Of a DNA stretch of 64,000 nt, positions 26,701-38,700 are shown one piece after another. This DNA is from Pyxicephalus adspersus (lineage: Eukaryota; Chordata; Amphibia; Anura; Pyxicephalidae). The stretch lies in contig NC_092859.1 of assembly GCF_032062135.1 (NCBI RefSeq), positions 27,497,520 to 27,561,519 of the forward strand, in the 5' to 3' direction. A program made the translations under genes and the position numbers. Under the pieces are notes generated by a model that ran no database searches, was not told the DNA's origin, and was given only the letters and a program-made list of their open reading frames with translations. Positions within the stretch are counted from its first letter, which is position 1; the number at the start of each line of letters is the position of its first letter.

Positions 26701-29700
26701 TTACAGATAATTTCTTTTCAGTTTTCGAGGGTTTGGTTGGGTCCAAGTTTTCCATTAGTGTCAGGTTAGGAAGTTTGGCATAGTTTAAGGGCTAAATATA
26801 GGTCTAGGGGCTGGGCTCAGGTGACAGCTATGTCTCTTTCTTGTCCTGGTTTCATAGAGCCACAAAGTGAGTAAAACTTTCCATTGGGGATAAAGACAGC
26901 AATATATAAGGATGAAATTGAATTTAACTCAACAGCAACGGGAGGAGCAACATAATGATGAGTTCAGCTCTGTCCATTTGTACTCTCTTCCTAAAAGCAT
27001 GAGATTGCAAGAGGCCGACTGCAAGTTGGATTCAATTGTGCCTTTTATATTTTCCTGGAATTCAGCTTTAACTGTGGCTTGATATTTCAAGTTTGCATAT
27101 CTAGTGGAAGTCTAGTTGTGTACAATTAGTAAAATCCGTTAATTTTCACTAGTGCGTTCAACAATATTTTGGTCTACCTTTGAATAAAATTCTGAAGGCA
27201 TCGTCCCTTTAGCTTACTAAGGTGAACTGACCCTTTTCCTTTGGAGTGACATGGGATGAGGGTGAACTTCCGCAGATCATTTTTCAATAATATTTTACTG
27301 TTCTATTGTGGGAAACTGTTGCTTCCGAATGGCTCGGGGTGAAAGCTGCCGGTCACTTGACACCTCAGCTTTTGGCTGGCCTGCAGCGATGAGCTATGCT
27401 TTGAACTCTGCTCCGCATACTCCTCCTAAAGACACACTCAGTCACCCAGGAATAGAAGAGTTCTTTCTCTGGCTAGTAACGTTTTTGTTGTTTGTTTGTG
27501 TATTTGTTTTGTCTGATGGCGTCCTGGGAAATGCAAAGCATGCATGACCAAACATCATATCTACATCACTCATGGCATTTCCTCTGTGTAGTTAAAAGTT
27601 CTGCTGGTCATAAAAATATTTTCCTTATGGGCCAAAGATTTCTTAATGGGAAACCGAACCTTATCTGTTCACCTCCTATGTGCAAACTAATCTTTCCTGA
27701 AAAAAGGTTTTTTTAATTTAAAGAGAATGTTTAGCCAAAATGTTTCAAATAATGCCCATGGAGTGATTCACACAAGAAGTTAGGATATATTATTAAATTT
27801 TAAATATAACAGGTTGCAATTATGTATTTCTTGTATGCAATATCATCATGTACTCCTTCGCCTTTACTTATAAAATACTAAAACTGACTAAACTAAATAC
27901 AATATTTCTTTATAGGGTAATATTACCCACACATTAATTATGAAAAGTTAAAAAAACATGTCTAGAATATATACTGAATGTCACTCAAAACATCCTGAAA
28001 AATGTTCTTTACTTTTTAGAATTTGGGCACATCAGTTTGATGTAAGTCGGAGATGCTCTTGTGATCATTCATTGACAGGTGTATTTCACCTGATTTGCAT
28101 ATGATTTGCTTCAAGCAGGTTTTACATCCCCAGCTTGAGTAGTGTAAGCTTTTGTTGCAGTAATGTATTGGCAATCATTTAAAAGTCACCCGTGCCTGGT
28201 AATTAGCGTTAGTGCTTGTGCAGATTGGTCATTTCCGATGCAATCCTCACCTAATCCACCATGCATGAACGCTTCATTTCCATACCCCCCAAGCATCCTC
28301 TAGGAAACATTACTCTGTATGTTATCCTTGGAATTCAGAAACTTAATATGATGAGCTCTTCTGGCCCCTGCTCCTTGGTTTTTTACACCAGGGTGAGAAT
28401 TGGCATCAATTAAGTCATCTTCCAGGACAGCGGAAGCTTTAGGAATTCCTGGATCTTAGGAAAGAGGCTTACCAAGCTCAAACATATTTGTACAGTACAA
28501 AGACATGCTGATAGAGCTGTGTGCTTAATCCCCCAGCAGACCCTGAAATTTTCCAAAACACATATTGCTTTGATACTTTACAAGAGTCATCCAACCCAAA
28601 GGTACTATTTTAGTGTTCAGATGGTGCTGGAAAGGTAAGGCTCCTGCTAGTCTTTTCTTTCATGAGAAATTGCTGTTGGTGAGTTTCAGGATCTACAAAC
28701 TTGTTGTGCCCATTATGAGAAATATTTTGTAACAGGAAAGGATGAAATGTGTCTGGGAATACCCAAAACCTCCAGATGGACAGGAACTCCATTGATCTAA
28801 ACCCAATCAGTAAAATCATATAAATTACATGTTTCTGAATACATAGATTTCTCTAAAGAATACTTAATGATCTTTCTTTAAGCAATTCCTGCTTTGGGAT
28901 GACAACTGTCTCTCAAACGTTTCCTTAATTGTCACCCCTGTTGGAGCGACACTAACACATGTTGCATAGTCATGGTCCACTATTGTCCCAATCATTAAGC
29001 TGCCCAAAAGAATTGATGAAGCCAATGCTGGATAAAGTTTATATAGGCAGAAAGTGTCAAAAGGGGGTTGAAGGTGATCAACAAAATTTAAAAAAAAAAG
29101 TTGTAAAAATGTTTAAAACAGTATTCTATAAAAAAAAAAAAGTAAATTGATTATTATACAGTGGTTTAGTGAGCTAAATGTCATCCAGTTACATAAAAGC
29201 CGTTAGGGTAACATTTATACCTTGCACAAGTCCACATACTGATCAGTTCCACACTGAATTATATACCTTTTCTATAATATAGAACATTGCAGAGTTGCCT
29301 ATGTATATAACAGAAGGGGAAGATACACTTGGGTGCCACGAACGATAAGAGGAGAAAATAATGCAAGCAGGCGATGAGCACAATGTGCTGACACAGATAA
29401 CAAGATATTCTCCTCACATGAACTTTTATACAGAGGAAAAACATATATATGCTATCTTTCCTGTGAAATGGGATTATAGGAATTAATATGTTTATTTTTG
29501 TAACCTGACTGAGTTTTAAAATGGTTACATAAGTAAAAGGAGATTAGCCAAAAATATCAGGAGAGGGAGCCGAATTGTTACTTTTGCCATAAATGGTTTA
29601 AAGATAAATTTCCTGGGACTGGGAGGAGGATTAATATGTCTGCCAATCTTACAGGACAGACCTGATGAATACACCAGATTTACTGAACAGAGAAAAAGGG

Positions 29701-32700
29701 AAAATGTACAGGGCAGAACCTCATCTCCATAACTTGAGGCTTACTATAAACCTTCCCAGTGTTGTGTGTTAACATTTGCATGTTATTATTATTATTATTA
29801 TTAATAAACTGTATTTATATAGCGCCAACATATTACGCAGAGCTGTACATAAATAGGGGTTGTAAATGACAGACAGATACAAACAATGTCACTGAAGGAG
29901 GGAGAGGTCATTGCCCATAGGAGCTTACAATCTAATATGCATTATTTTGCATGCAGATGTGTGTTGTTTCAAAGTAGCCTTTTCATTTGAATGGTCTGTC
30001 AATGCACACCAACGTACTTGTATATAAACCTGGCACAGTATAGTATAGCATCTTCTGGAATTACCATAAGCATACCCTCAGAACTACATTTCCAAGAGCC
30101 CCATCCCTACACACAGTTTTTTTTTCATGAACCTTTTGCCCTGAAATCTTTTATGCAAAAACATTAAGCATCCCTCCCCACACTCTTGTTATTTGTTATC
30201 AGTACAAAGGTGTAATCCCACCGGGAAGTGTGCAAGGAAGCCAATTTGAACTAGTCTTACAGTAGGCACATTGACACAGGATAAACATTTTGGCAAAACC
30301 AATATTTGTCCATGTGTTATGGACCAGCTTAAATCTGTGCACAGCCCATCTACCTTCCTTCTCCTTGCTAGGCGTGCCCCTCAGTTATTTTGGAGCTAGT
30401 CCAGTGCAGTTACACCTGCTGTATGTGATTTGCTTCAGCTCCACAAATATCCTTCTCATAGCCGAAACAGTCTGCGGTTGTTTTGTGGCTTCCGGATTTA
30501 CAATTTTCTACTTTTACAGCTTATGACATGCAAGTTTTTTTTTAAAGGTACACACCAGTTAAAACTGGAAATATTCATTTTGGCACTTTTGTAGTGCAGC
30601 AGTGTACGCTTTTCCTATTAATCAAACCTTGCAGAACTCATTGGCTGTATTACAGGAGAGGGGTTCCTGAACCCACTTTGTGAAACCACCAATTAAATTC
30701 AACTATGGTCTAAGGTGATGCATCAAACAACAGAGGGGAAATAACGTGACATGTGGAAGCTGCTGCAGATTACATAGTCAATGAAAAGTTGAGTTTTCTG
30801 ACTTTAACATAGCTGCCCACCAGCCTTTAGCTGTGACGTCTGCATTCATTTGCTTTTTTTCACATTAGGAACATTTCAGCAAGTACTGAAACTATCTGTT
30901 GATTCTGCCACAAATGCTGTCCCCCTTTACCCTCTGTGAGTTGAACTGAGAAGCTGCAATGTTTTTCATTTTGGATCTAGGTACACTTTGATCTTATGAA
31001 TAAAATGTTTCAGCGAGGAGGGGGTAAAATCCTAATGTTTGTTGGCTTGGTGTTTGTGCACAAGTAGATATTCCTCACTGTGGGTCTTGGAAATGGCAGA
31101 TTCAGTAATGAGAAAAAGAAAAAAGCTTTCCACCCCTCTGAGCACATCATTCCAAATTCTAATGCTTTTTACACATTCTTCCCATAAGACATCACTTCAA
31201 AACTCATTGCACAATCTAAACTCTACTTGCCCTGGACCCATCATAGCATAGCAGGAATCCGTATGTTAGGCAACTTTTAGCCCATGACATAGTTACAAAC
31301 AGTGCTTGATAGAGGTGTGCAGCTTCGTCTATTTTAATCTATGTTAAATTTAAAGTAAAATATTTAGCAGTTTTATATAAATTATTTTTCTTTATCTAAT
31401 ATGATAGGAAGGACTAATAAAGTAAAAACGTTAAAATAGTTTTTTTTAGTTGGGTAAATAGGAAATATGGTATACTCATATGTAAGCTTTTATCAAGGCA
31501 GCAGGGGGAGCCCCAGTCTCCTATTCACATTGTCAGTCCTAAAAAGTCCCAATAAAGTCTAAAAAACAAAAATTCACTAGGAGGTAGAGGTTTCTGTCAG
31601 AAGAAATATGTCTCTTTTGTCAAAAAAGGGCCATTGGTGGCTTTTTGTTTTTTAGAACAAGGGTAAAGTTGTACCCAATTAGAGGCTGCACAATGGTTGA
31701 GAAGGATTTGGAAGATGCAGTGATGACAAGATCACTGCAGGATGCTTACAAAAAGGTAAGTGTCCCCCATATTTGCTACCTGCTGATTATGGGTGCTCAC
31801 CACCGACTAACAAAAGCATTCAATCAGACAAAGGGAGCTGTAAAACAAGCTGCTCTGTCGTGCTGCTTGTTTGTTCACCCAAGTCATATGTCCAGAGGCT
31901 GCAACCTGGCCTCTAAGCACTGTGAAAGAGTAGTGTTTGTTGTAACTATAGTAGATTATACAGTAGACTATTTGTATAACTAAATGCCAGGAGCTGCACT
32001 TTGGTCAGGTTCCCATGGGCATTTTAATCTTTTCAAACCATTTAATACATATCAACAAAAAGCTTTCAAAATGCCTAGTAAAGTCTGCTAAAAGCCCACT
32101 GAAACCAAATAATTATCTGCTAAAGCTTGCTAAATGCCTGCTAAAGGCTGCCAAATGCTAGATAAAGTCAGCACACCCAGACTGGAGTTGAAAGGTGATC
32201 AGTTCTCCTAGGAAGCTTCAGCACTTGCCTTCCATATGTCTGTGTGTCCTTAGCCTTTAGATGTTTTGCTTTCCTAGTGGTCAGTGTCAGTGGACAGCCA
32301 AGGACAATTCAAGGATGGAATTTGAAGTTCTGTAAAAGTGACATTGAGACTTATTTTCCTCATGTGACTTCTTCTTACTGAAGGACTGTGATGCTATTTC
32401 ACTCCCTGACACTTTTCCATGGTTTGGCTCTTGCAGGCTGTGGTTAGCGGTTTATTGCAAGCTGCCGCTGATCACTACCCTGTTCTCATTTTCTCAAGGG
32501 GTGGATTAACATTGCAACCACATTGTTAACCCTTCCTTGGCTGGTGCCTGTGCTGTCATATGGCACTGAAACAATGCACTCACTGTGGCCCCAAGAAAAC
32601 GCTAGCTGGGAAAAGTACGCCATCCGCTTTGTGGATTATTATGAATCATTTGGGACTTGGCAGATCAATAACAAACAGAAACTGACTGCAATGGCTGTAA

Positions 32701-35700
32701 AGTGTATTATTACTATGAGAACATTATGGGTGGGGTAAATGACAATTAAAACAGGAACATCCTGGCAATATTAAATGAGTGGATGTTTACATGATAAGGT
32801 CAACCGCTTGCAAACATTAGAAGTGGAATTTGAGCAAAGCCAATGGTGTTTTATGAAGATAAATCTTTTAGATGAATGCATAAAGCATTTATGATAGTGC
32901 ATGGATTTATGAATTTACTGCAAACTATTACCATAAAGGGGAACAATGTGTTCCAAACCTACAACTCCCACAAACCTACAACTGGCACATCTACAGAGAA
33001 TGCACGGAATACATTACCATGGAAGCTGCATTTGTGGCACATTGACGTACAAAAAACTGAGTCTCAAAACAAAGTCTCAGGCACAGTTCTCGCTGGCCAT
33101 GAGGTTACATTGCAGTTATCACTTCCTCCTTCCAGTGAATGGCTGGGGAAGAACCTACAAGTAGTTTATCATGGCCACAGACCCATAGAGAAGGTATGGA
33201 GGTGGCAGTGACCTGTACCACTCGCTGCTGCCAACTGTCAAGATGCTGTTTTTAAATATATTCTCTGTCCCTGTTTGCTTATGGTGCTCCTGCATCATCA
33301 TCCCATCACAAGGACTTCCAATGGAGACTACAAATGGCTATTCCACACATTACACAGGCAAGGTCCTTTGTTGTTACCATCAGTAAGCCCACTATAAGAA
33401 ATGTCATGTAGCCATCACTGGAGTGCATGCAGTCATGAAGCAGTAATAAGGATGCAAATAAATGTATTAAGATATAAATTGTTGGATATTGATTATGACA
33501 AAGACAGAAAGCAGTTGAACTTTTATTATTGATACATATCTTCTAATCTTCATATTATTTTGTAAGTCGATTATTGATGTACATGTGTTTTCCTTCTTTT
33601 GCAGTGATCAGAGCCAAAGTTGTGGGCAAAAAGCTGATGAACGATGGGCCTTTTGGTACTATGCGTTACACAGTTAAACAGATGAAGGTAAGTGTTCTTC
33701 ATATTTGACAATATAGCTAATAAATAAATACTTGGCATGCATGCTATGCAGAAAGGACATACAGGCGCCTAACTAAAATGACTTTACAACAACTTGAATA
33801 TCTAAAAAAACAGTGATGGAGCCTTATCAAACAAGTGAACAAGGAGACAGGTTCTCTTTATATAAAAATGGTCTCGAGAGCAGACTACAGCAGCACTCTG
33901 CAGGTTTGGTTTCTACTTGTGCTCAAGTTTATGAGGCCATCTGTGTCATTTTCATTGCTCTTACAGCATCGTATCCCTGGCAGATTTGCAAAGACAAGCT
34001 TGCCAACGGAAAAGCATTTGACTAATGTTTACCATGCCTAAACTTCTTTTATTTTCGCATGTTAAGCAGAGGGCCAACATTTTAAAAGGACCCAGCATCA
34101 GATATGAAATGGTGAAATGTTTTATCCTGCCTGTAAGAGACTGATAACATCATTGCAGCCTATGCACAGTCTGTGAACTGTGGTTTATAAAGGCAGAACT
34201 TTTCTTATAAAAAATAGAAAGCAATAGGAATAGAAAGCTGCAATAAAGCAGCGATATAAACAATGCCACCCCATTGTAGTGCACAGAAGATTTGTGAATC
34301 ACAATACTGGCTGGATGGGGCTGAAAGTTATGTAACAGCTAGAACAGGACACATATATCTCTATGCCAGCTGGCATGTAGATTGGATGTTTTGGGTCATG
34401 ATCTATCCCAAAGGAAAGTTGTGTTCTGTGCCTGGTTAGTCAATGTGTACATGTACATAGTAAAGTCACTGAGCAATGCGGCAATGTGCCAGCTCTGGAC
34501 ACTGGATTGGTAAACGGATGAAGTCACTTGCCTCTCCCTGAATTCTCCGGTGCCATAAAATGGCCAATGTGATGGCTCCTCTGCTCCAAGAATTCCTTCC
34601 AACCTGTTACATTCACTCTTGTTTTGTGCAGCATTTAGTGAAAAAAAGAAAAAGAATAAGAAATGCTTCTGGGCACATGTAGTCATTTTCCGTAATAAAA
34701 AGGAATCCATCGTGCCTGGTCTCCAGTGGATGCTGCGTAGACAGGAGTGGCAGGGAGGCCTCCGCCAGGTCTTCCCCTTGAAGGTGTAAAATTGCGCTAC
34801 AAGAATGCTTTCCTAAACTGGACCTGTTATTATATTTTACACATTAAATGAACCAAGAAGGCACCATCACATCAATAATTTAAATACCAAAACCTACGGA
34901 GCTTCCTTATCACTACAATGGGTTCCCCAACACTGTTCATTTATTATTATTATTATTATTAATATTATCATGAATCCATCCTGCAGTGAGATATCACTGG
35001 CTTGTCCTGTCTTCCTCATAGAACAGAACATGGCTGAGAACTCTCTTTCTCCTATCACTGGAAACTATCACAAAAGATTGTTTCCAGCAGCAGAAATCTA
35101 ATGTTAGTACAAGTCTTTAGTTGAAGTGTTAAGGGTTAATATAGGGGTGCGGTGAGAACCTTTGTAAGTTTTTATTGTTCTGCTCTGTTTCCCCTCACTT
35201 CCTGCCCTTGTCACACCCCATTACATAGGGCATCGCATAGAGGGTGAATTTTCCCAGGGGGAACAAAGATAACAATAAGGACCTGACAGGTATTCCAACC
35301 CTTCCCTACACTATCAGAAACACAAAAATGAAAGTTTTAAGCGGAATTTCCCTTTAACTCTTTTACTGCTCTTGTCTGATCTGACTTTCTCTAGTGTCCA
35401 GATCATGGCTGGAAGAAATGAACTTTACACATGTAACTCTGTAGAACTGGAAGCTTTCCTGTAGGAACGATTGGTTTGGGGTTTTCACTCCCCCTTTCCA
35501 TGAGCCCTCAGTCATGAGGCTGGCTTACTTCCTCACCAAGAGAGAAAGGAAAGTTAATATTTTGGCACACACTCGAGAAACCTGCAACTTATTATGGGGA
35601 TTAAGCTTTTGGGAGAAACAAGCAGGCCACATGCCGTTTGAGTAACAATAACGTTACTTGTGAACAAATCTGGAGGGGGCCGGCGTGGGGGTCTCTAAAT

Positions 35701-38700
35701 TAGTATCGAGAGTAACTGTATCATTACCACACTAGGATAATACAGAACTAAAAACGTGAATTTCTTCATCCTAATATTCCTGAACTTAGGTCACCCAGCA
35801 GTGCTGTATAGTCTACAATAACTATAAATAAAAAGGAATTTGCTTTGGGCAAAGTATGGAGAACATTAGATAATTACCTTGATAACATGATAGTGTTTGA
35901 CAAGGGGAGGGGGAAATCAGACCTTGTCAATCATTTATTACAAAATTATAATTTTCAAGTATCTGGCTGTATCTCACTTCTGGCACTTTCCCCAAGGACG
36001 CATTACTCCAAAGTCCAACCTTGGTTTTTGTTTTTTGGTTTAATGACTTTCATTGTCATTTAACCCACACCCAGTATCTGTGAGCCCAGGTCATCTTGGA
36101 ACCAACCCTTGGGGTAATATAAAGCCAGCTTGGGCAAACACACAACAATGCTGTGAGACATCATTACATGAGAGTTGTTCTATACAGAACAACCTTCTTC
36201 CAATGCTGGAGGAGAAGAGAAAGGACCCGTGACTTCACATGATCATCCAGATTTACTGAAATATTGGTTGTTAATTAGGAAGCAGCCACAGATTGAGTAG
36301 AAAAGCCTGTCCACTGTTTTGTGGGGATGTGGAATAATCCTTACTCCTGATTAAAATGGAAAAGAGCTATAAAACAGTTATATTTTATGTTCAGTAGTTC
36401 TGCATAATGAATCCACTTTAAACATTTACTAGTAACGTGACAGCTCAAGTTGGGTGAGAAATATGGTTTGGGACTTATGTCTTATTTTGCGAAAGAATCT
36501 TAGTGATGCTCTTGGAATTTTAAGTGACGCTCTCTTGGACAGAGAAGGCAGCCCTGCTGATCAGACTCCTGTGTTTTGCTGGGTGTTGGAAGGGATTTAA
36601 GGGTGTAATTTCCTTTGGGTGTTGGATGCCTTTGAGGGTGTAATTTTCCTTATCGACACCAGATGGCTGGATGGGTGGACGTTTCATATAAAGAGAATTT
36701 AATCGGAGCCAATGGTGACTTCAAACTCAAATTCTTTTGGTGTCTTTCTTTTGGCAAACTTTTGACTTCCAATGAATTGACACTTGGCAACTGTTGACAT
36801 CTGTCAGTTCAGCTCTGCTGCTTAATTTCTTAGAAAGCTGATTTTGTAATGCAGATACGCTTAAATAAAGTAGAATCTGATTTCAGCTTTAACATACTTA
36901 TTTACATAAATTATTTTTAATCTTTTAAAATCTGCAGCTTTCTTTAAAATAAAACCTGTTGATCTTGCCATGAAGGTTCCAGGTGCCTCCTGTAACAAGG
37001 TTAACTATGCACCGTCACTGTCTCCCAGCTTTGCTGTTGCATTGTATAATAGGCAATCTATGCAGGTTTGGTCCGCTTGTGGTGGCCATCAGGAAACCCC
37101 TCTCAGAAATGCAATGCAACTATCACAGGAGTCAGTGAAAAGGGATGCTGAAGATCAGCAGGACTGGTATAAAAAAAAGAAGAATGACAACAATTGGTAA
37201 AGAAAGATGTATCAAAAAGCATAGAAACTGTTTACTTTACAGTATTGATTTTAAGCTCTTCAGGGCAGGGTCCTCTCCTCCTGTATCACTGTCTGTTTTC
37301 TTCTGTAATTTGCAACCTCTATTTAATGTACAGTGCTGAGTAATACTTTGGCGTTATATAAATCCTGTTTATTAATAATAATATTAATAAAGTTGGGAAA
37401 TCAAAAATGGGCCTGGACCTATGAGACTTCAGGTCACATAACCAAAAACCACTGTTTACTTTTTTCACTTTTACATTGAGGCACTAGGGTTCCAGGTTCA
37501 AATCCTACCAACATACCAAAAACAAAATGCTAGGCCGATGGGCTCTCACTACATTTACTTTAGACCTTGTTACGGCCCTTAGATAATGTTAGGGACAGTA
37601 GATCATGAAGTCCTTTGGGGGAAAGTTAATCACTTGAATATGGATTCTGTATTCGTGCTGTATCATCACTATATAAACTCATATTGATAATGTGTCCTAC
37701 AGCTGGCTTTTACTCTGCTTCATTTGGACACATACAATTTTGGAGGTGTCTAAGAAATGGAAATCTGCCCAACAATATGGGAAGCATTTTGATAAAGCAT
37801 TTTGTTCAGCTGTAAATTTTTCCTAAGACCTGTCCGTGTCAATTCATGACTTGGAACTAAAGTATTTTTTCTCTTTTCACTCCAGATGTACCGTGGCTTC
37901 AAAAAGATGCCTCAAGTCCAATATATCTACACAGAGTCCTCTGAGAGCCTCTGTGGGGTCAAGCTAGAGGTCAACAAGTATCAATACTTGATCACAGGTG
38001 AGATAAATGAAAGATGTTTGGCATAGACTTCTAACACGTTGAAGTGTCAGAAAACAGAAACCACATGGGTCCTCTCTGTTATTAGTTATTATATTATTGT
38101 ATAATTTTTAGTTTTTAGTGAACTATTACAGTAACTGTTTAACTTTTATGGTGTTAGACAAAGGGCAGGTGCCCACATTTTGGTAACAGTTTAACCATTT
38201 TGTTGGCTTCCGTTGGACAATAATGCACAACCCTGACCATCCTTCCTATATAGTCAAAAGTACTTGTACATTCCTCCTAATTTAACTTTCCTGTGAAATC
38301 AACTTTGCTAAAACCAGATTGTCCCTATCCACAACTTGTCTATGTAATGTATCAGTGCCAGACAGCAATATTAGAAGTCTTTTGGCACACAATGTTTAAG
38401 GTATTGGCTCTGTGCGGGCCCCTCAAGTTCCTCCAAACTATTGGGCTGGTTTTTGGCCACAGGGGAACCATCATCGTAGAACAGAAAACTGTTATCAGAA
38501 ATTTAAGGCATACAGTTGTCTAAAATTCTATAGAACTGCCATTTTTTTTACTATATAAACACAAGCTTAGATGGTGTCTGTATTATAAAGTAATATTATA
38601 CTAGGTTATATAGTAAGTGTGATGGTCATGTATGAAAACTTTTGTCAATGCTTTTTAGCAGATATTCACATTTTGTTGTTCGTATATTTTCGGAATGTCC

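Larger units (their letters stand above)
8708..33604 (+). other. TIMP3: TIMP3 intron 1 (24.9 kb)
   Basis: Large phase-1 first intron, as usual for TIMP3. It holds a minisatellite (9575-10250), a hairpin (10667-10763), MITE copies (about 21960-22200, 23043-23589), an interspersed repeat (24432-24700), a SINE-like copy (29782-29938) and degenerate short tandem repeats (32050-32170). Long unassigned parts, 10764-21959 and 24701-29781, show no coding sequence. Parts near 14480-14760, 17030-17600, 21010-21370 and 28020-28270 look unique and CpG- or motif-containing and may be regulatory, but nothing in the sequence proves it. Confidence 0.75.
33688..37885 (+). other. TIMP3: TIMP3 intron 2
   Basis: About 4.2 kb. 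It contains an (ATT)n stretch at 34940-34970, a T2-like MITE candidate at 35133-35353, an imperfect direct repeat at about 36579-36652 and a SINE-like copy with (ATT)n tail at 37246-37386. The remainder is unassigned non-coding DNA. Confidence 0.75.
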
